A DNA stretch of 64,000 nucleotides from Cronobacter turicensis z3032 (GCA_000027065.2 FN543093.2:3724074-3788073), one strand, 5' to 3'; counted from the stretch's first letter, positions 33,357 to 42,416 are shown. Notes: generated from the sequence alone by a model not told the origin. Numbers and translations: made by a program.

Positions 33357-34775
33357 ATGAGCAAAGTAAACCAACAGGATATCGATAAGCTGATAACCCT
33401 CGTGGGTGGCCGCGAGAATATCGCGACCGTCAGCCACTGTATTACCCGTCTGCGCTTTGTGCTGAATCAGCCATCCAAGGCCGATCCGAAAGCGATAGAA
33501 GAGCTGCCGATGGTCAAAGGCTGTTTTACCAACGCCGGACAGTTTCAGGTGGTGATCGGCACCAATGTCGGCGATTACTACCAGGCGCTGATCGCCACCA
33601 GCGGCCACAGCGCCGCCAGTAAAGATCAGGCCAAACTGGCCGCGCGCCAGAACATGAAATGGCACGAGCGCCTTATCTCCCACTTCGCTGAAATTTTCTT
33701 CCCGCTGCTGCCCGCGCTCATTAGCGGCGGTCTGGTGCTCGGCTTTCGCAACGTGATTGGCGATGTGCCGATGCACGACGGCAAAACGCTGGCGCAGATG
33801 TTCCCGGCGCTCAAAACCATCTACGACTTTTTATGGCTTATTGGCGAGGCTATCTTCTTCTATCTGCCGGTCGGGATCTGCTGGTCGGCGGTGCGTAAAA
33901 TGGGCGGCACGCCGATCCTCGGGATCGTACTTGGCGTGACGCTGGTTTCTCCGCAACTGATGAACGCCTACCTGCTCGGCCAGCAAACGCCGGAGGTATG
34001 GGACTTCGGGCTCTTTACCATCGCCAAAGTCGGCTATCAGGCGCAGGTGATCCCGGCGCTGCTGGCGGGCCTGGCGCTCGGCATGATTGAAATTCGCTTA
34101 AAACGCCTGGTGCCGGATTATCTCTATCTGGTGGTCGTGCCGGTCTGTTCGCTGCTGCTCGCGGTGTTCCTGGCGCATGCGTTTATCGGCCCGTTCGGCC
34201 GTCTTATCGGCGACGGCGTGGCGTTCGGCGTGCGTCATCTGATGACCGGCAGCTTCGCCCCCATCGGCGCCGCGCTGTTTGGCTTCCTCTACGCGCCGCT
34301 GGTCATCACCGGCGTCCATCAGACCACGCTCGCCGTGGATATGCAGATGATCCAGAGCATGGGCGGCACGCCGGTATGGCCGCTGATTGCCCTGTCGAAT
34401 ATCGCCCAGGGCTCGGCGGTGGTGGGCATCATCATGACCAGCCGCAAACATAACGAGCGCGAAATCTCCGTGCCGGCGGCTATCTCCGCGTATCTCGGCG
34501 TCACCGAACCCGCCATGTACGGCATCAACATGAAATATCGCTTCCCGATGCTGTGCGGCATGGTGGGCTCCAGCATCGCCGGGCTGCTGTGCGGGCTGAG
34601 CGGCGTGGTGGCGAACGGCATCGGCGTCGGCGGTCTGCCTGCCATTCTCTCCATCCAGCCTGACTACTGGCAGGTGTACGGCATGGCGATGCTGGTGGCT
34701 ATCATCATTCCTTTCATCCTGACGGTCTTTGTCTATAAGCGAAAATCCCGCCAGGGAACGCTCTTAGTCGTCTAA
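33357..34775 (+). CDS. treB: Trehalose-specific PTS EIIBC, TreB
   Basis: The 472-residue permease imports trehalose and releases it inside as trehalose-6-phosphate. The N-terminal IIB domain carries the phosphorylated cysteine C28 in ATVSHCITRLRF. The IIC part (about 105-465) has ten or so membrane segments, including FFPLLPALISGGLVLGFRNV, APLVITGVHQTTLAVDMQM and SAYLGVTEPAMYGINMKYRF. There is no IIA domain, so the glucose EIIA must serve it, as in E. coli. treC follows after 60 bases. Confidence 0.97.
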   Translation: MSKVNQQDIDKLITLVGGRENIATVSHCITRLRFVLNQPSKADPKAIEELPMVKGCFTNAGQFQVVIGTNVGDYYQALIATSGHSAASKDQAKLAARQNMKWHERLISHFAEIFFPLLPALISGGLVLGFRNVIGDVPMHDGKTLAQMFPALKTIYDFLWLIGEAIFFYLPVGICWSAVRKMGGTPILGIVLGVTLVSPQLMNAYLLGQQTPEVWDFGLFTIAKVGYQAQVIPALLAGLALGMIEIRLKRLVPDYLYLVVVPVCSLLLAVFLAHAFIGPFGRLIGDGVAFGVRHLMTGSFAPIGAALFGFLYAPLVITGVHQTTLAVDMQMIQSMGGTPVWPLIALSNIAQGSAVVGIIMTSRKHNEREISVPAAISAYLGVTEPAMYGINMKYRFPMLCGMVGSSIAGLLCGLSGVVANGIGVGGLPAILSIQPDYWQVYGMAMLVAIIIPFILTVFVYKRKSRQGTLLVV

Positions 34776-34835
34776 CTTTTATGGTGGTGCGGGGAGCGTT
34801 TCGGCGCTCCCCTTTAGCAACAGCGGGAACGCGTT

Positions 34836-36497
34836 ATGAATAACACTCTGCCGTGGTGGCAAAACGGGGTGATTTACCAGATTTACCCGAAGAGTTTCCA
34901 GGATACGTCCGGCAACGGCACAGGCGATCTGGCGGGCGTCACCCAACGTCTCGATTATCTGCAAAAACTTGGCGTGGACGCCATCTGGCTGACGCCCTTC
35001 TATCTCTCTCCGCAGGTCGATAACGGTTATGACGTGGCGAACTACACCGCCATCGATCCGGGCTACGGCACGCTGGAGGAGTTCGACACGCTGGTGGCCG
35101 ACGCCCATGCCCGCGGCATCCGGGTGATTCTCGACATGGTGTTTAACCACACCTCGACACAGCACGCCTGGTTTCATGACGCGCTGACCCGCGAGAGCGC
35201 GCACCGCGAATTTTACATCTGGCGCGACGGCACGCCGGAAGAAGCGCCCAACAACTGGCGCTCCAAATTTGGCGGCAGTGCCTGGCGCTGGCATGCCGAG
35301 AGCGGCCAGTACTATCTGCATCTCTTTGCCCCTGAACAGGCGGATCTCAACTGGGAAAATCCGCAGGTGCGCGACGAGGTGAAAAAGGTCTGTGAATTCT
35401 GGGCCGATCGCGGCGTGGACGGCCTGCGTCTCGATGTGATCAATCTGATTTCGAAAGATCAGGATTTCCCGTCGGACGATCGCGGCGACGGGCGGCGTTT
35501 TTACACCGACGGACCGCGTATTCATGATTATTTGCAGGAACTGAGCCGCGACGTGTTTCAGCCGCGCGGGCTGATGACGGTGGGCGAAATGTCCTCCACG
35601 ACGCTTGAGAACTGCCAGCGCTACGCCGCGCTGGAGGGCCACGAGCTCTCGATGACGTTTAACTTTCATCACCTGAAAGTGGATTATCCCGACGGACAGA
35701 AGTGGACGCTCGCCGCGCCCGATTTCGTGGCGCTGAAAGCGATTTTCAATCACTGGCAACAGGGGATGCATGGTGTGGCCTGGAACGCGCTGTTCTGGTG
35801 TAACCACGATCAGCCGCGCATCGTCTCGCGCTTCGGCGACGAGGGCGCGCTGCGCGTGCCGGCGGCGAAAATGCTTGCGATGGTGCTGCATGGCATGCAG
35901 GGCACGCCCTATATCTACCAGGGCGAAGAGCTGGGCATGACCAACCCGCATTTCACGCGCATCATCGATTACCGGGACGTGGAGAGCCACAATATGTTTG
36001 CCGAGCGGCGCGCGCAGGGGCAAAGCCCGGAGACGCTGCTCGCGATCCTTGCCAGCAAATCGCGCGATAACAGCCGCACGCCGATGCAGTGGGACGACAG
36101 CGACAACGGCGGCTTTACCACCGGCACGCCGTGGATCGGGCTTTGCGATAACTATCGCGAGATCAACGCCGCGCGCGCGCTCGACGATCCGGATTCCGTT
36201 TTTTACGCCTATCAACATCTCATCAGGCTGCGTAAAGCGCACCCGATTTTCACCTGGGGCGACTATCACGATCTGCTGGCGGAGCACCCTTACCTCTGGT
36301 GCTATCGCCGTGAATGGCAGGGCCAGCAGCTGGTGGTCATGGCGAATCTGTCGCGCGAAGCGCACTGGTGTACGCCGGGCGACTTCGGCGGCGCGTGGCA
36401 GGTGTTGATGAGCAACTACCCTGACGCCGCGCCCCGCCCCGGTGAAATCAACCTGCGCCCGTTCGAAGCCGTGATATGGCTGCAGGGGGAAGCGTAG
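34836..36497 (+). CDS. treC: Trehalose-6-phosphate hydrolase TreC
   Basis: The 553-residue cytoplasmic GH13 enzyme splits trehalose-6-phosphate into glucose and glucose-6-phosphate. The catalytic residues are readable: D200 (GLRLDVINLI) as nucleophile, E251 (LMTVGEMSS) as acid/base, and the third aspartate in FWCNHDQPRIVSRFGD. DMVFNHTSTQHAWF is another hallmark. The length is normal. It completes the treBC operon. Confidence 0.97.
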   Translation: MNNTLPWWQNGVIYQIYPKSFQDTSGNGTGDLAGVTQRLDYLQKLGVDAIWLTPFYLSPQVDNGYDVANYTAIDPGYGTLEEFDTLVADAHARGIRVILDMVFNHTSTQHAWFHDALTRESAHREFYIWRDGTPEEAPNNWRSKFGGSAWRWHAESGQYYLHLFAPEQADLNWENPQVRDEVKKVCEFWADRGVDGLRLDVINLISKDQDFPSDDRGDGRRFYTDGPRIHDYLQELSRDVFQPRGLMTVGEMSSTTLENCQRYAALEGHELSMTFNFHHLKVDYPDGQKWTLAAPDFVALKAIFNHWQQGMHGVAWNALFWCNHDQPRIVSRFGDEGALRVPAAKMLAMVLHGMQGTPYIYQGEELGMTNPHFTRIIDYRDVESHNMFAERRAQGQSPETLLAILASKSRDNSRTPMQWDDSDNGGFTTGTPWIGLCDNYREINAARALDDPDSVFYAYQHLIRLRKAHPIFTWGDYHDLLAEHPYLWCYRREWQGQQLVVMANLSREAHWCTPGDFGGAWQVLMSNYPDAAPRPGEINLRPFEAVIWLQGEA

Positions 36498-36506
36498 CCC
36501 AAAGGG

Positions 36507-37037
36507 TTAACGCACCAGCGCGTTAACCCGGCTCAGCCACTGCGCGACGCCCGCGTCAAGGTCGGCGTCGCTCAGCACGTGCGTGCCCTGAATCAGCGCT
36601 GGCGGCTGCCAGATCATGCCGGTCATGTTGGCCATCGCGTGGAACGGCAGCCAGAATTCTTCTATCGGGTAGCGGTTATAGCCCTGCGGCGAATAGGCCT
36701 CTGCGTTGCCGCCGGTCGACACCATCAGCATAAACGGTTTGCCGTGCAGGCGGTCGCCGCCGGTGCCGTAGGCAAAACCGTGCTCCAGTACCTGATCCTG
36801 CCACTCTTTTAAAATCGCGGGCGAGCTGTACCACCAGAACGGAAACAGCATTACCACCGCATCATGCGCCAGCAGCAACGCCTGTTCGCGCTGCACGTCT
36901 ATTTTAAAATCGGGGTATTCACGCGTCAGCTCATGCACGGTCACCTGCGGCAGCGTCTTCAGCGCATCAATGGCGGCACGGTTGACGCGGGATTCATCCG
37001 GGTAACGGTGCCCGGCCAGAACCAGAACTTTTTTCAT
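36507..37037 (-). CDS. Flavodoxin-fold NAD(P)H:quinone oxidoreductase
   Basis: The 176-residue protein belongs to the KefF/YwrO/MdaB-type family: an N-terminal nucleotide-binding strand and loop (KVLVLAGHRYPDESRVN), the FMN-site motif LFPFWWYSSPAILKEWQDQV, and STGGNAEAYSPQGYNRYPIE. It probably reduces quinones or electrophiles with two electrons. A GAGGAGAG site selects the ATG at 37037. It diverges from a LysR gene with 102 bases between, the usual arrangement of a regulator and its target. Confidence 0.88.
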   Translation of the reverse strand: MKKVLVLAGHRYPDESRVNRAAIDALKTLPQVTVHELTREYPDFKIDVQREQALLLAHDAVVMLFPFWWYSSPAILKEWQDQVLEHGFAYGTGGDRLHGKPFMLMVSTGGNAEAYSPQGYNRYPIEEFWLPFHAMANMTGMIWQPPALIQGTHVLSDADLDAGVAQWLSRVNALVR

Positions 37038-37139
37038 TTTTACTCTCCTCAACGATGGGGTTGAGGTAATGTTGGCATGACGCAGGGTTAACCTGTAGTA
37101 CAGCTCCAGGCATATCTGTTTCAACCAAAGGTATCAACC

Positions 37140-38021
37140 ATGACGCTTACTCCTGACGTGCATCGCTTATTGCCTGCGTTTCTGGCCGCCGCGCAGAGCC
37201 AGAGCTTTTCCGCCGCCGCCCGCCTGCTGGGCGTGACGCCTGCCGCCATCAGCAAAAGCGTTCGCCAACTGGAGGCGCGCCTGGGCCGCGTGCTGTTTCA
37301 GCGCAACACGCATTTTGTGGTGCTGACGGAAGAAGGCGCGGCGCTGCGCGATCGGGTGGCGCCGCTGTGGCATGCGCTCACGCAGGCGCTGGAAAAGCCC
37401 ACCGACGAGCCGCAGGGACTGGTGCGCGTGAGCGTCATTCCCGGCTTTGGGCGTTACCGGCTGATGCCAGAGCTGCCCGCCTTCCAGCAGCGTTACCCGC
37501 AAGTGCGGCTGGATCTGGCGATGGACCCGCGCCGCGTTAACCTGATTGGCGAGCGGATGGATGTCGCGATTGGCCAGCGAACGGTGCAGGACAGCCGGAT
37601 AGTGACGCGCGAAATCCGCCCGATGCGCATGATGCTTGCCGCCTCGCCCGCTTATCTGGCGCGGTTTGGCGCGCCGCAACAACCGCAGGATTTGTTGCAT
37701 CATCGCTGCCTGGTGCACCGTAATCCCGGTAACGGCAAACTGCAGAGCTGGCTTGCTGACGAACTGGCGATGGAAGAACAGCACGCCTTTCTTATCAGCA
37801 CCGTTCCCGACGTCCTGGTAGATGCCGCGCTGGCGGATATGGGCATTGTTTCGCTCGCCGACTGGTATCTGGCGCCGCCCATCGCCGCGGGCCGTCTGGC
37901 GCCAGTGATGGAGACGCACTGGCCCGCGCCGCAGCCGCTGTGGGTGAAGTATCCGCACCATCGTCTGGCCCCGCGCGTGCGGGCATTCGTCGATTTTTTA
38001 ATCGAAAAATTCACTGTGTAA
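37140..38021 (+). CDS. LysR-family regulator of the quinone reductase
   Basis: The 293-residue protein has the winged helix at its start (LPAFLAAAQSQSFSAAARLL, then GVTPAAISKSVRQLEARLGR) and a substrate-binding domain. The divergent pair with the quinone reductase gene suggests that it controls that gene. No specific inducer can be read from the sequence. It belongs to the large group of LysR proteins beside oxidoreductases, so no symbol is given. Its 3' end faces the nrdD control region. Confidence 0.88.
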   Translation: MTLTPDVHRLLPAFLAAAQSQSFSAAARLLGVTPAAISKSVRQLEARLGRVLFQRNTHFVVLTEEGAALRDRVAPLWHALTQALEKPTDEPQGLVRVSVIPGFGRYRLMPELPAFQQRYPQVRLDLAMDPRRVNLIGERMDVAIGQRTVQDSRIVTREIRPMRMMLAASPAYLARFGAPQQPQDLLHHRCLVHRNPGNGKLQSWLADELAMEEQHAFLISTVPDVLVDAALADMGIVSLADWYLAPPIAAGRLAPVMETHWPAPQPLWVKYPHHRLAPRVRAFVDFLIEKFTV

Positions 38022-38068
38022 ATATTTCGACCTCCAACGCAGACCGTAAGCGCGCTCGCCGCTTTGCT

Positions 38069-38082
38069 TTGTCCTGCATCAA
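38069..38082. promoter_or_regulatory. FNR site, upstream, of nrdDG
   Basis: TTGTCCTGCATCAA matches the FNR palindrome TTGAT-N4-ATCAA in 8 of 10 positions. It lies exactly 31 bases from the second FNR site, the same spacing as the two FNR sites described for E. coli nrdDG. Confidence 0.65.
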
Positions 38083-38099
38083 TAAAAACGCAAACTTGT

Positions 38100-38113
38100 T
38101 TGATGCAAATCAC
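38100..38113. promoter_or_regulatory. FNR site, proximal, of nrdDG
   Basis: TTGATGCAAATCAC matches FNR in 9 of 10 positions. It overlaps the first NrdR box by four bases, so activation without oxygen and repression by NrdR would compete here. Confidence 0.75.
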
Positions 38114-38125
38114 TATATATAGACA
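38110..38125. promoter_or_regulatory. NrdR box 1
   Basis: TCACTATATATAGACA matches the NrdR consensus ACACWATATATWGTGT in 12 of 16 positions, with the AT core intact. Confidence 0.7.
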
Positions 38126-38140
38126 TTAGAATCCCCGGCG

Positions 38141-38156
38141 GCCCAATATCTTGTAT
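38141..38156. promoter_or_regulatory. NrdR box 2
   Basis: GCCCAATATCTTGTAT matches the NrdR consensus in 12 of 16 positions. It starts 31 bases after box 1, three helical turns, the standard spacing for paired NrdR boxes at ribonucleotide reductase promoters. Confidence 0.7.
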
Positions 38157-38206
38157 TTTCAGGCTAAACTTTCAGCAATCCGGCGTGGATGAAAATCCCG
38201 CGCTGC

Positions 38207-38215
38207 TGTGGATAA
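38207..38215 (-). promoter_or_regulatory. Perfect DnaA box in the nrdD leader
   Basis: TGTGGATAA is the reverse complement of the strongest DnaA box, TTATCCACA. It lies between the NrdR boxes and the nrdD start. Confidence 0.6.
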
Positions 38216-38284
38216 AACGGGCCAGTTCCGGCGTTACCGGGGGTTTATTCAGTCAAAATCCCTCTGGCCGCGCGACGGAATGTC

Positions 38285-38293
38285 TGTGGATAA
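38285..38293 (-). promoter_or_regulatory. Second perfect DnaA box in the nrdD leader
   Basis: A second TGTGGATAA, in the same orientation and 78 bases from the first, ends 23 bases before the nrdD start codon. Confidence 0.6.
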
Positions 38294-38316
38294 CCTGTGC
38301 TTAATATGGAGTGATC

Positions 38317-40452
38317 ATGACACCGCATGTAGTGAAACGAGACGGGTGTAAAGTACCTTTCAATTCAGCGCGCATTCACGAAGCGATTCTTCGTGCGGCG
38401 CAGGCAGCGGGAGTCGATGACGCAGACTATTGCGCCACCGTCGCGGAAATCGTCAGCAGCCAGATGCAGGGGCGTCGTGAAGTGGACATTCACGAGATCC
38501 AGACGGCGGTAGAAAACCAGCTGATGGCGGGCAATTACAAGCAACTGGCGCGCGCCTATATTGAGTACCGCCACGACCGTGATATCGCCCGTGAAAAACA
38601 GGGCCGCCTGAATAAAGAGATCCGCGGGCTGGTTGAACAGACCAACTCGGCGCTCCTGAACGAAAACGCCAATAAAGACAGTAAAGTCATCCCGACCCAG
38701 CGCGACCTGCTGGCGGGCATCGTCGCCAAGCACTATGCGCGCCAGTACCTGCTGCCGCGCGACGTCGTGCTCGCCCACGAACGCGGCGAAATTCACTATC
38801 ACGATCTCGACTACTCGCCCTTCTTCCCGATGTTCAACTGCATGCTGATCGACTTAAAAGGCATGCTGACGCAGGGATTTAAAATGGGCAACGCCGAGAT
38901 AGAACCGCCGAAATCCATCTCTACCGCCACCGCCGTGACGGCGCAGATCATCGCCCAGGTGGCGAGCCACATCTACGGCGGCACCACCATCAACCGCATC
39001 GACGAAGTGCTGGCCCCGTTTGTGACCGCAAGCTTCGAGAAACACCGCCGCACCGCGGTGGAGTGGGAAATCCCGGATGTGGAAGGCTACGCCCGCGCCC
39101 GTACCGAGAAAGAGTGCTACGACGCGTTCCAGTCGCTGGAATATGAAGTGAACACGCTGCACACGGCTAATGGTCAGACGCCGTTCGTCACCTTTGGCTT
39201 TGGCCTCGGCACCCGTTGGGAATCGCGCCTGATCCAGAGCTCGATTCTGCGCAACCGCATCGCGGGCCTCGGCAAAAACCATAAAACGGCGGTGTTCCCG
39301 AAACTGGTGTTCGCGATTCGCGACGGCCTGAACCATAAACCTGGCGATCCGAACTACGACATCAAGCAGCTGGCACTGGAGTGCGCGAGCAAGCGCATGT
39401 ACCCGGATATTCTTAACTACGACCAGGTTGTGAAAGTGACCGGTTCGTTCAAAACGCCGATGGGTTGCCGCAGTTTTCTTGGCGTGTATGAAGAGAACGG
39501 CGAGCAGATCCACGACGGGCGCAATAACCTCGGCGTGATCAGCCTTAACCTGCCGCGCATCGCGCTGGAGGCGAAAGGCGATGAAACCGCGTTCTGGGCG
39601 CTGCTTGATGAACGCCTGAAACTCGCCCGCAAAGCGCTGATGACGCGTATCGCTCGTCTTGAAGGCGTGAAAGCGCGCGTGGCGCCAATCCTTTATATGG
39701 AAGGCGCGTGCGGCGTGCGCCTTAAACCGGATGACGATATCGCGGAGATTTTCAAAAACGGCCGCGCGTCGATTTCGCTCGGGTATATCGGCATTCATGA
39801 AACCATTAACGCGCTGTCCGGCAACCAGCATGTCTATGACAGCGAGGCGCTGCGCGCCAAAGGCATCGCGATTGTCGAGCGTCTGCGTGAGGCGGTAGAT
39901 CAATGGAAAGACGAGACCGGCTACGGCTTTAGCCTTTACAGCACGCCGAGCGAGAACCTGTGCGATCGTTTCTGCCGCCTCGATACCGCCGAGTTTGGCG
40001 TGGTCCCTGGCGTCACCGACAAAGGGTATTACACCAACAGCTTCCACCTGGACGTAGAGAAGAAGGTGAACCCGTACGATAAAATTGATTTCGAAGCGCC
40101 CTACCCGCCGCTCGCGAGTGGCGGCTTCATCTGTTACGGCGAATACCCGAACCTTCAGCATAACCTGAAGGCGCTGGAGGACGTGTGGGATTACAGCTAT
40201 CGCCACGTACCCTATTACGGCACCAATACGCCGATTGATGAGTGTTACGAGTGCGGATTCACCGGCGAATTCGAGTGCACCAGCAAAGGCTTTACCTGCC
40301 CGAAATGCGGCAATCACGACGCGTCGCGCGTCTCCGTCACCCGCCGCGTCTGCGGTTATCTCGGCAGCCCCGACGCTCGCCCGTTTAACGCCGGTAAGCA
40401 GGAAGAAGTGAAGCGCCGCGTGAAACATCTCGGTAATGGGCAGCTGGGTTAG
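38317..40452 (+). CDS. nrdD: Anaerobic ribonucleoside-triphosphate reductase NrdD
   Basis: The 711-residue class III enzyme makes dNTPs without oxygen using a glycyl radical. The N-terminal ATP cone (about 1-95, MTPHVVKRDGCKVPF) binds the allosteric nucleotide. The zinc site is formed by two cysteine pairs (IDECYECGF and FTCPKCGN). The radical glycine lies in RRVCGYLGSPDARPF near the C-terminus. The protein is nearly collinear with E. coli NrdD. A GGAG site supports the ATG at 38317 over a GTG two codons upstream. It is activated by NrdG, encoded 129 bases downstream. Confidence 0.98.
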   Translation: MTPHVVKRDGCKVPFNSARIHEAILRAAQAAGVDDADYCATVAEIVSSQMQGRREVDIHEIQTAVENQLMAGNYKQLARAYIEYRHDRDIAREKQGRLNKEIRGLVEQTNSALLNENANKDSKVIPTQRDLLAGIVAKHYARQYLLPRDVVLAHERGEIHYHDLDYSPFFPMFNCMLIDLKGMLTQGFKMGNAEIEPPKSISTATAVTAQIIAQVASHIYGGTTINRIDEVLAPFVTASFEKHRRTAVEWEIPDVEGYARARTEKECYDAFQSLEYEVNTLHTANGQTPFVTFGFGLGTRWESRLIQSSILRNRIAGLGKNHKTAVFPKLVFAIRDGLNHKPGDPNYDIKQLALECASKRMYPDILNYDQVVKVTGSFKTPMGCRSFLGVYEENGEQIHDGRNNLGVISLNLPRIALEAKGDETAFWALLDERLKLARKALMTRIARLEGVKARVAPILYMEGACGVRLKPDDDIAEIFKNGRASISLGYIGIHETINALSGNQHVYDSEALRAKGIAIVERLREAVDQWKDETGYGFSLYSTPSENLCDRFCRLDTAEFGVVPGVTDKGYYTNSFHLDVEKKVNPYDKIDFEAPYPPLASGGFICYGEYPNLQHNLKALEDVWDYSYRHVPYYGTNTPIDECYECGFTGEFECTSKGFTCPKCGNHDASRVSVTRRVCGYLGSPDARPFNAGKQEEVKRRVKHLGNGQLG

Positions 40453-40460
40453 TCTGGCAC

Positions 40461-40531
40461 GGCGGGTGCGCGTGGCTTACCCGCCCTACGCGTTTCGTTT
40501 TTGTAGGGTAGGTAAGCGCAGCGCACCCACC
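40461..40531. repeat. Palindromic intergenic repeat, copy 1
   Basis: Two 29-base arms, 40461-40489 and 40503-40531, are near inverted repeats with a 13-base loop. The arms start GGCGGGTGCG and end CGCACCCACC. The same element occurs near 53.3 kb and 58.7 kb. It sits between nrdD and nrdG, so the transcript would form a hairpin here. Confidence 0.85.
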
Positions 40532-40581
40532 GGGCAACGACTCTGCGCACCCACCGTTCGCCCACCTGCCACGAGGAAACC

Positions 40582-41046
40582 ATGAATTACCATCAATATT
40601 ACCCCGTTGACGTCGTCAACGGCCCCGGCACGCGCTGCACGCTGTTTGTCTCCGGGTGCGTCCACGAGTGCCGCGGCTGCTATAACAAAAGCACCTGGCG
40701 GCTGGACTCCGGTGTGCCGTTCACGCAGGCGATGGAAGATCGCATCATCGCCGATCTGAACGATACGCGCATTAAGCGGCAGGGATTGTCGCTCTCCGGC
40801 GGCGATCCGCTCCATCCTGGCAACGTGCCGGACATCCTGCGGTTGATCACGCGAGTGCGCGCCGAATGTCAGGGCAAGGATATCTGGCTGTGGACCGGCT
40901 ACCGGATCGATGAGCTGACCGCCGCGCAACGTGAGGTGGTGGAACTGATCAACGTGCTGATCGACGGCAAGTTTGTGCAGGATCTGAAAGATCCGGCGCT
41001 TATCTGGCGCGGCAGCAGCAACCAGGTGGTGCACCACCTGCGTTAA
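40582..41046 (+). CDS. nrdG: Anaerobic RNR activase NrdG
   Basis: The 154-residue radical-SAM enzyme creates the glycyl radical on NrdD. The CxxxCxxC cluster motif is C26, C30 and C33 in VSGCVHECRGC. SLSGGDPLHPGNV and a segment containing IWLWTGYRIDEL complete the signature. The full length matches E. coli NrdG. ACGAGGAAA precedes the ATG. It is expressed with nrdD despite the repeat between them. Confidence 0.97.
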   Translation: MNYHQYYPVDVVNGPGTRCTLFVSGCVHECRGCYNKSTWRLDSGVPFTQAMEDRIIADLNDTRIKRQGLSLSGGDPLHPGNVPDILRLITRVRAECQGKDIWLWTGYRIDELTAAQREVVELINVLIDGKFVQDLKDPALIWRGSSNQVVHHLR

Positions 41047-41123
41047 TGATAAGGGCGGACGCCATGTCCGCCTTTGGTGTTTTCACGGCAACGGATGCGG
41101 CGTCCAGCCACATCGCTATCCCC

Positions 41124-42416
41124 TTACGCATAACTCGCTTCGCTACGGCGTAACGCCTGCGGCAGCCCCTCCGTTACCGCATCAATCAATGCCTGGTCCG
41201 TCACCTGCTGCGGGTAGACCCCTATCGACTGACTGTAGAGCGGCGGCAGCGTCTGGCACCAGGCGGTCAGTTCGCTTTGCGGAATGGAGGGCACCACGTA
41301 TTGCAGCGAGTACGGATTTTCAGCGGGCAGCGCCTCTTCCATGGTGGAGCCATACGCGCCTAAATCCATCAGGCTGGCGGCGGAGGTATCATGCCCGAGG
41401 GTCAGCACAAAGGTGCCAAATTTCGGGTGCCCGAGGTACTGCAGCGTGCGCTCCCCCTCCTGCTGGAAAAGCTGGTGACGCAGCTGCGCCCAGGCGCGGG
41501 TCGTGAGCATAAACGGCGTGTGCGCCGGCGAATGGGCCTGGTTGCCGGGTAAACAGAGCATCAGGTTGCCGAAGGCGTCCAGAAACGCCACCGAACTGCC
41601 CTTTCCGCCCTGCTCCACATCGCGCGCTGCCGCCTCCAGCAGCAAGGAGGCCAGCCCAACGTCAGGGGTTCCGGGAGACGGCGCTTTATAGCTCAGGGCC
41701 TGGGGATAGACCGCTTTGAGGGCGACGACAATCGGATCGTCAGGTGCCAGGGTCGCCGGGTCGAGCAGTTCGTCGAGGGGCAGATCGTGATTCACGGTAT
41801 CCTGAACCGTCCCCAGGGTGGCTTCAAAGATCGACAGGCACAGCGCCTGGGTGTTCTGGTCGATAACCGTCTGGCTGAAAAAATCCGCTACCGGTGCCGA
41901 GGTAGCTGGCCGGGCAAAGCAGCTGTCACCGTTGACTTCCGGGTAGCTGAACGTCGTTTGCGCCATCGCTCTGAGCGCCGGGGTGAGGGAGGGAAAATCG
42001 GCCTGGGTGGTGTAATTGATGCCGGAAAAGGTGTCGAAGGCGGCGGAAACCACGTTAAACCCGCTGCCCAGGATCGCGCCGGAACACATGCAGCACGGAT
42101 CCAGCGAGGTGACGATAGTGATCGCTTCCGGCGGCGGTAACAGCGCACCCTGCGACAGCTGATCGTAATACCAGTCAATTAACTGGCGCTCACCGTGCGC
42201 GGTGGGGTCAAACGTCATCCCCGCCTCCACAACGTTATTGTGCAGCGCGTTCAGCACATACCCGGTATTGTCGAGCATCACGCCGCCGACGCTGAACGTG
42301 CCCTGGCAGCAGGCGTGAACCGCCTGATTCGCCGCTTCATTTACCGCGCCTTCTACCGTTTCATAATTCAGGGAGAGCGGTGTGCCGCCCCGGAAAGAAC
42401 CGTGTCGAATATCCAT
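41124..42416 (-). CDS. Two-domain zinc-dependent nucleoside/nucleobase deaminase-like protein
   Basis: Residues about 20-165 of this 430-residue protein hold the cytidine-deaminase-fold zinc signature: H74 and E76 in PTAHGERQL, and C108 and C111 in SLDPCCMCSGAI. The second half, about 190-430, is unlike the first; it has VAFLDAFGNLMLCLPGNQAH and FVLTLGHDTSAASLMDLGAY but no second zinc motif, and I do not recognise it. The protein is much longer than ordinary deaminases (130-180 residues). The start at 42416 fits the AAGG site better than an ATG two codons upstream. It is the last gene of a leftward set with a xanthosine phosphorylase-like gene and a transporter, so a purine such as guanosine or guanine is a plausible substrate. 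Confidence 0.7.
   Translation of the reverse strand: MDIRHGSFRGGTPLSLNYETVEGAVNEAANQAVHACCQGTFSVGGVMLDNTGYVLNALHNNVVEAGMTFDPTAHGERQLIDWYYDQLSQGALLPPPEAITIVTSLDPCCMCSGAILGSGFNVVSAAFDTFSGINYTTQADFPSLTPALRAMAQTTFSYPEVNGDSCFARPATSAPVADFFSQTVIDQNTQALCLSIFEATLGTVQDTVNHDLPLDELLDPATLAPDDPIVVALKAVYPQALSYKAPSPGTPDVGLASLLLEAAARDVEQGGKGSSVAFLDAFGNLMLCLPGNQAHSPAHTPFMLTTRAWAQLRHQLFQQEGERTLQYLGHPKFGTFVLTLGHDTSAASLMDLGAYGSTMEEALPAENPYSLQYVVPSIPQSELTAWCQTLPPLYSQSIGVYPQQVTDQALIDAVTEGLPQALRRSEASYA

Noticed and set aside
34779..36365. Open frame of 528 codons on the minus strand opposite treC
   Set aside because: It is rich in Arg, His and Ala, has no recognisable domain and lies fully antisense to a clear GH13 enzyme. 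In GC-rich genes the opposite strand often stays open.
38854..40428. Open frame of 524 codons on the minus strand opposite nrdD
   Set aside because: It is antisense to a near-universal enzyme, has a biased composition and no ribosome binding site of note.
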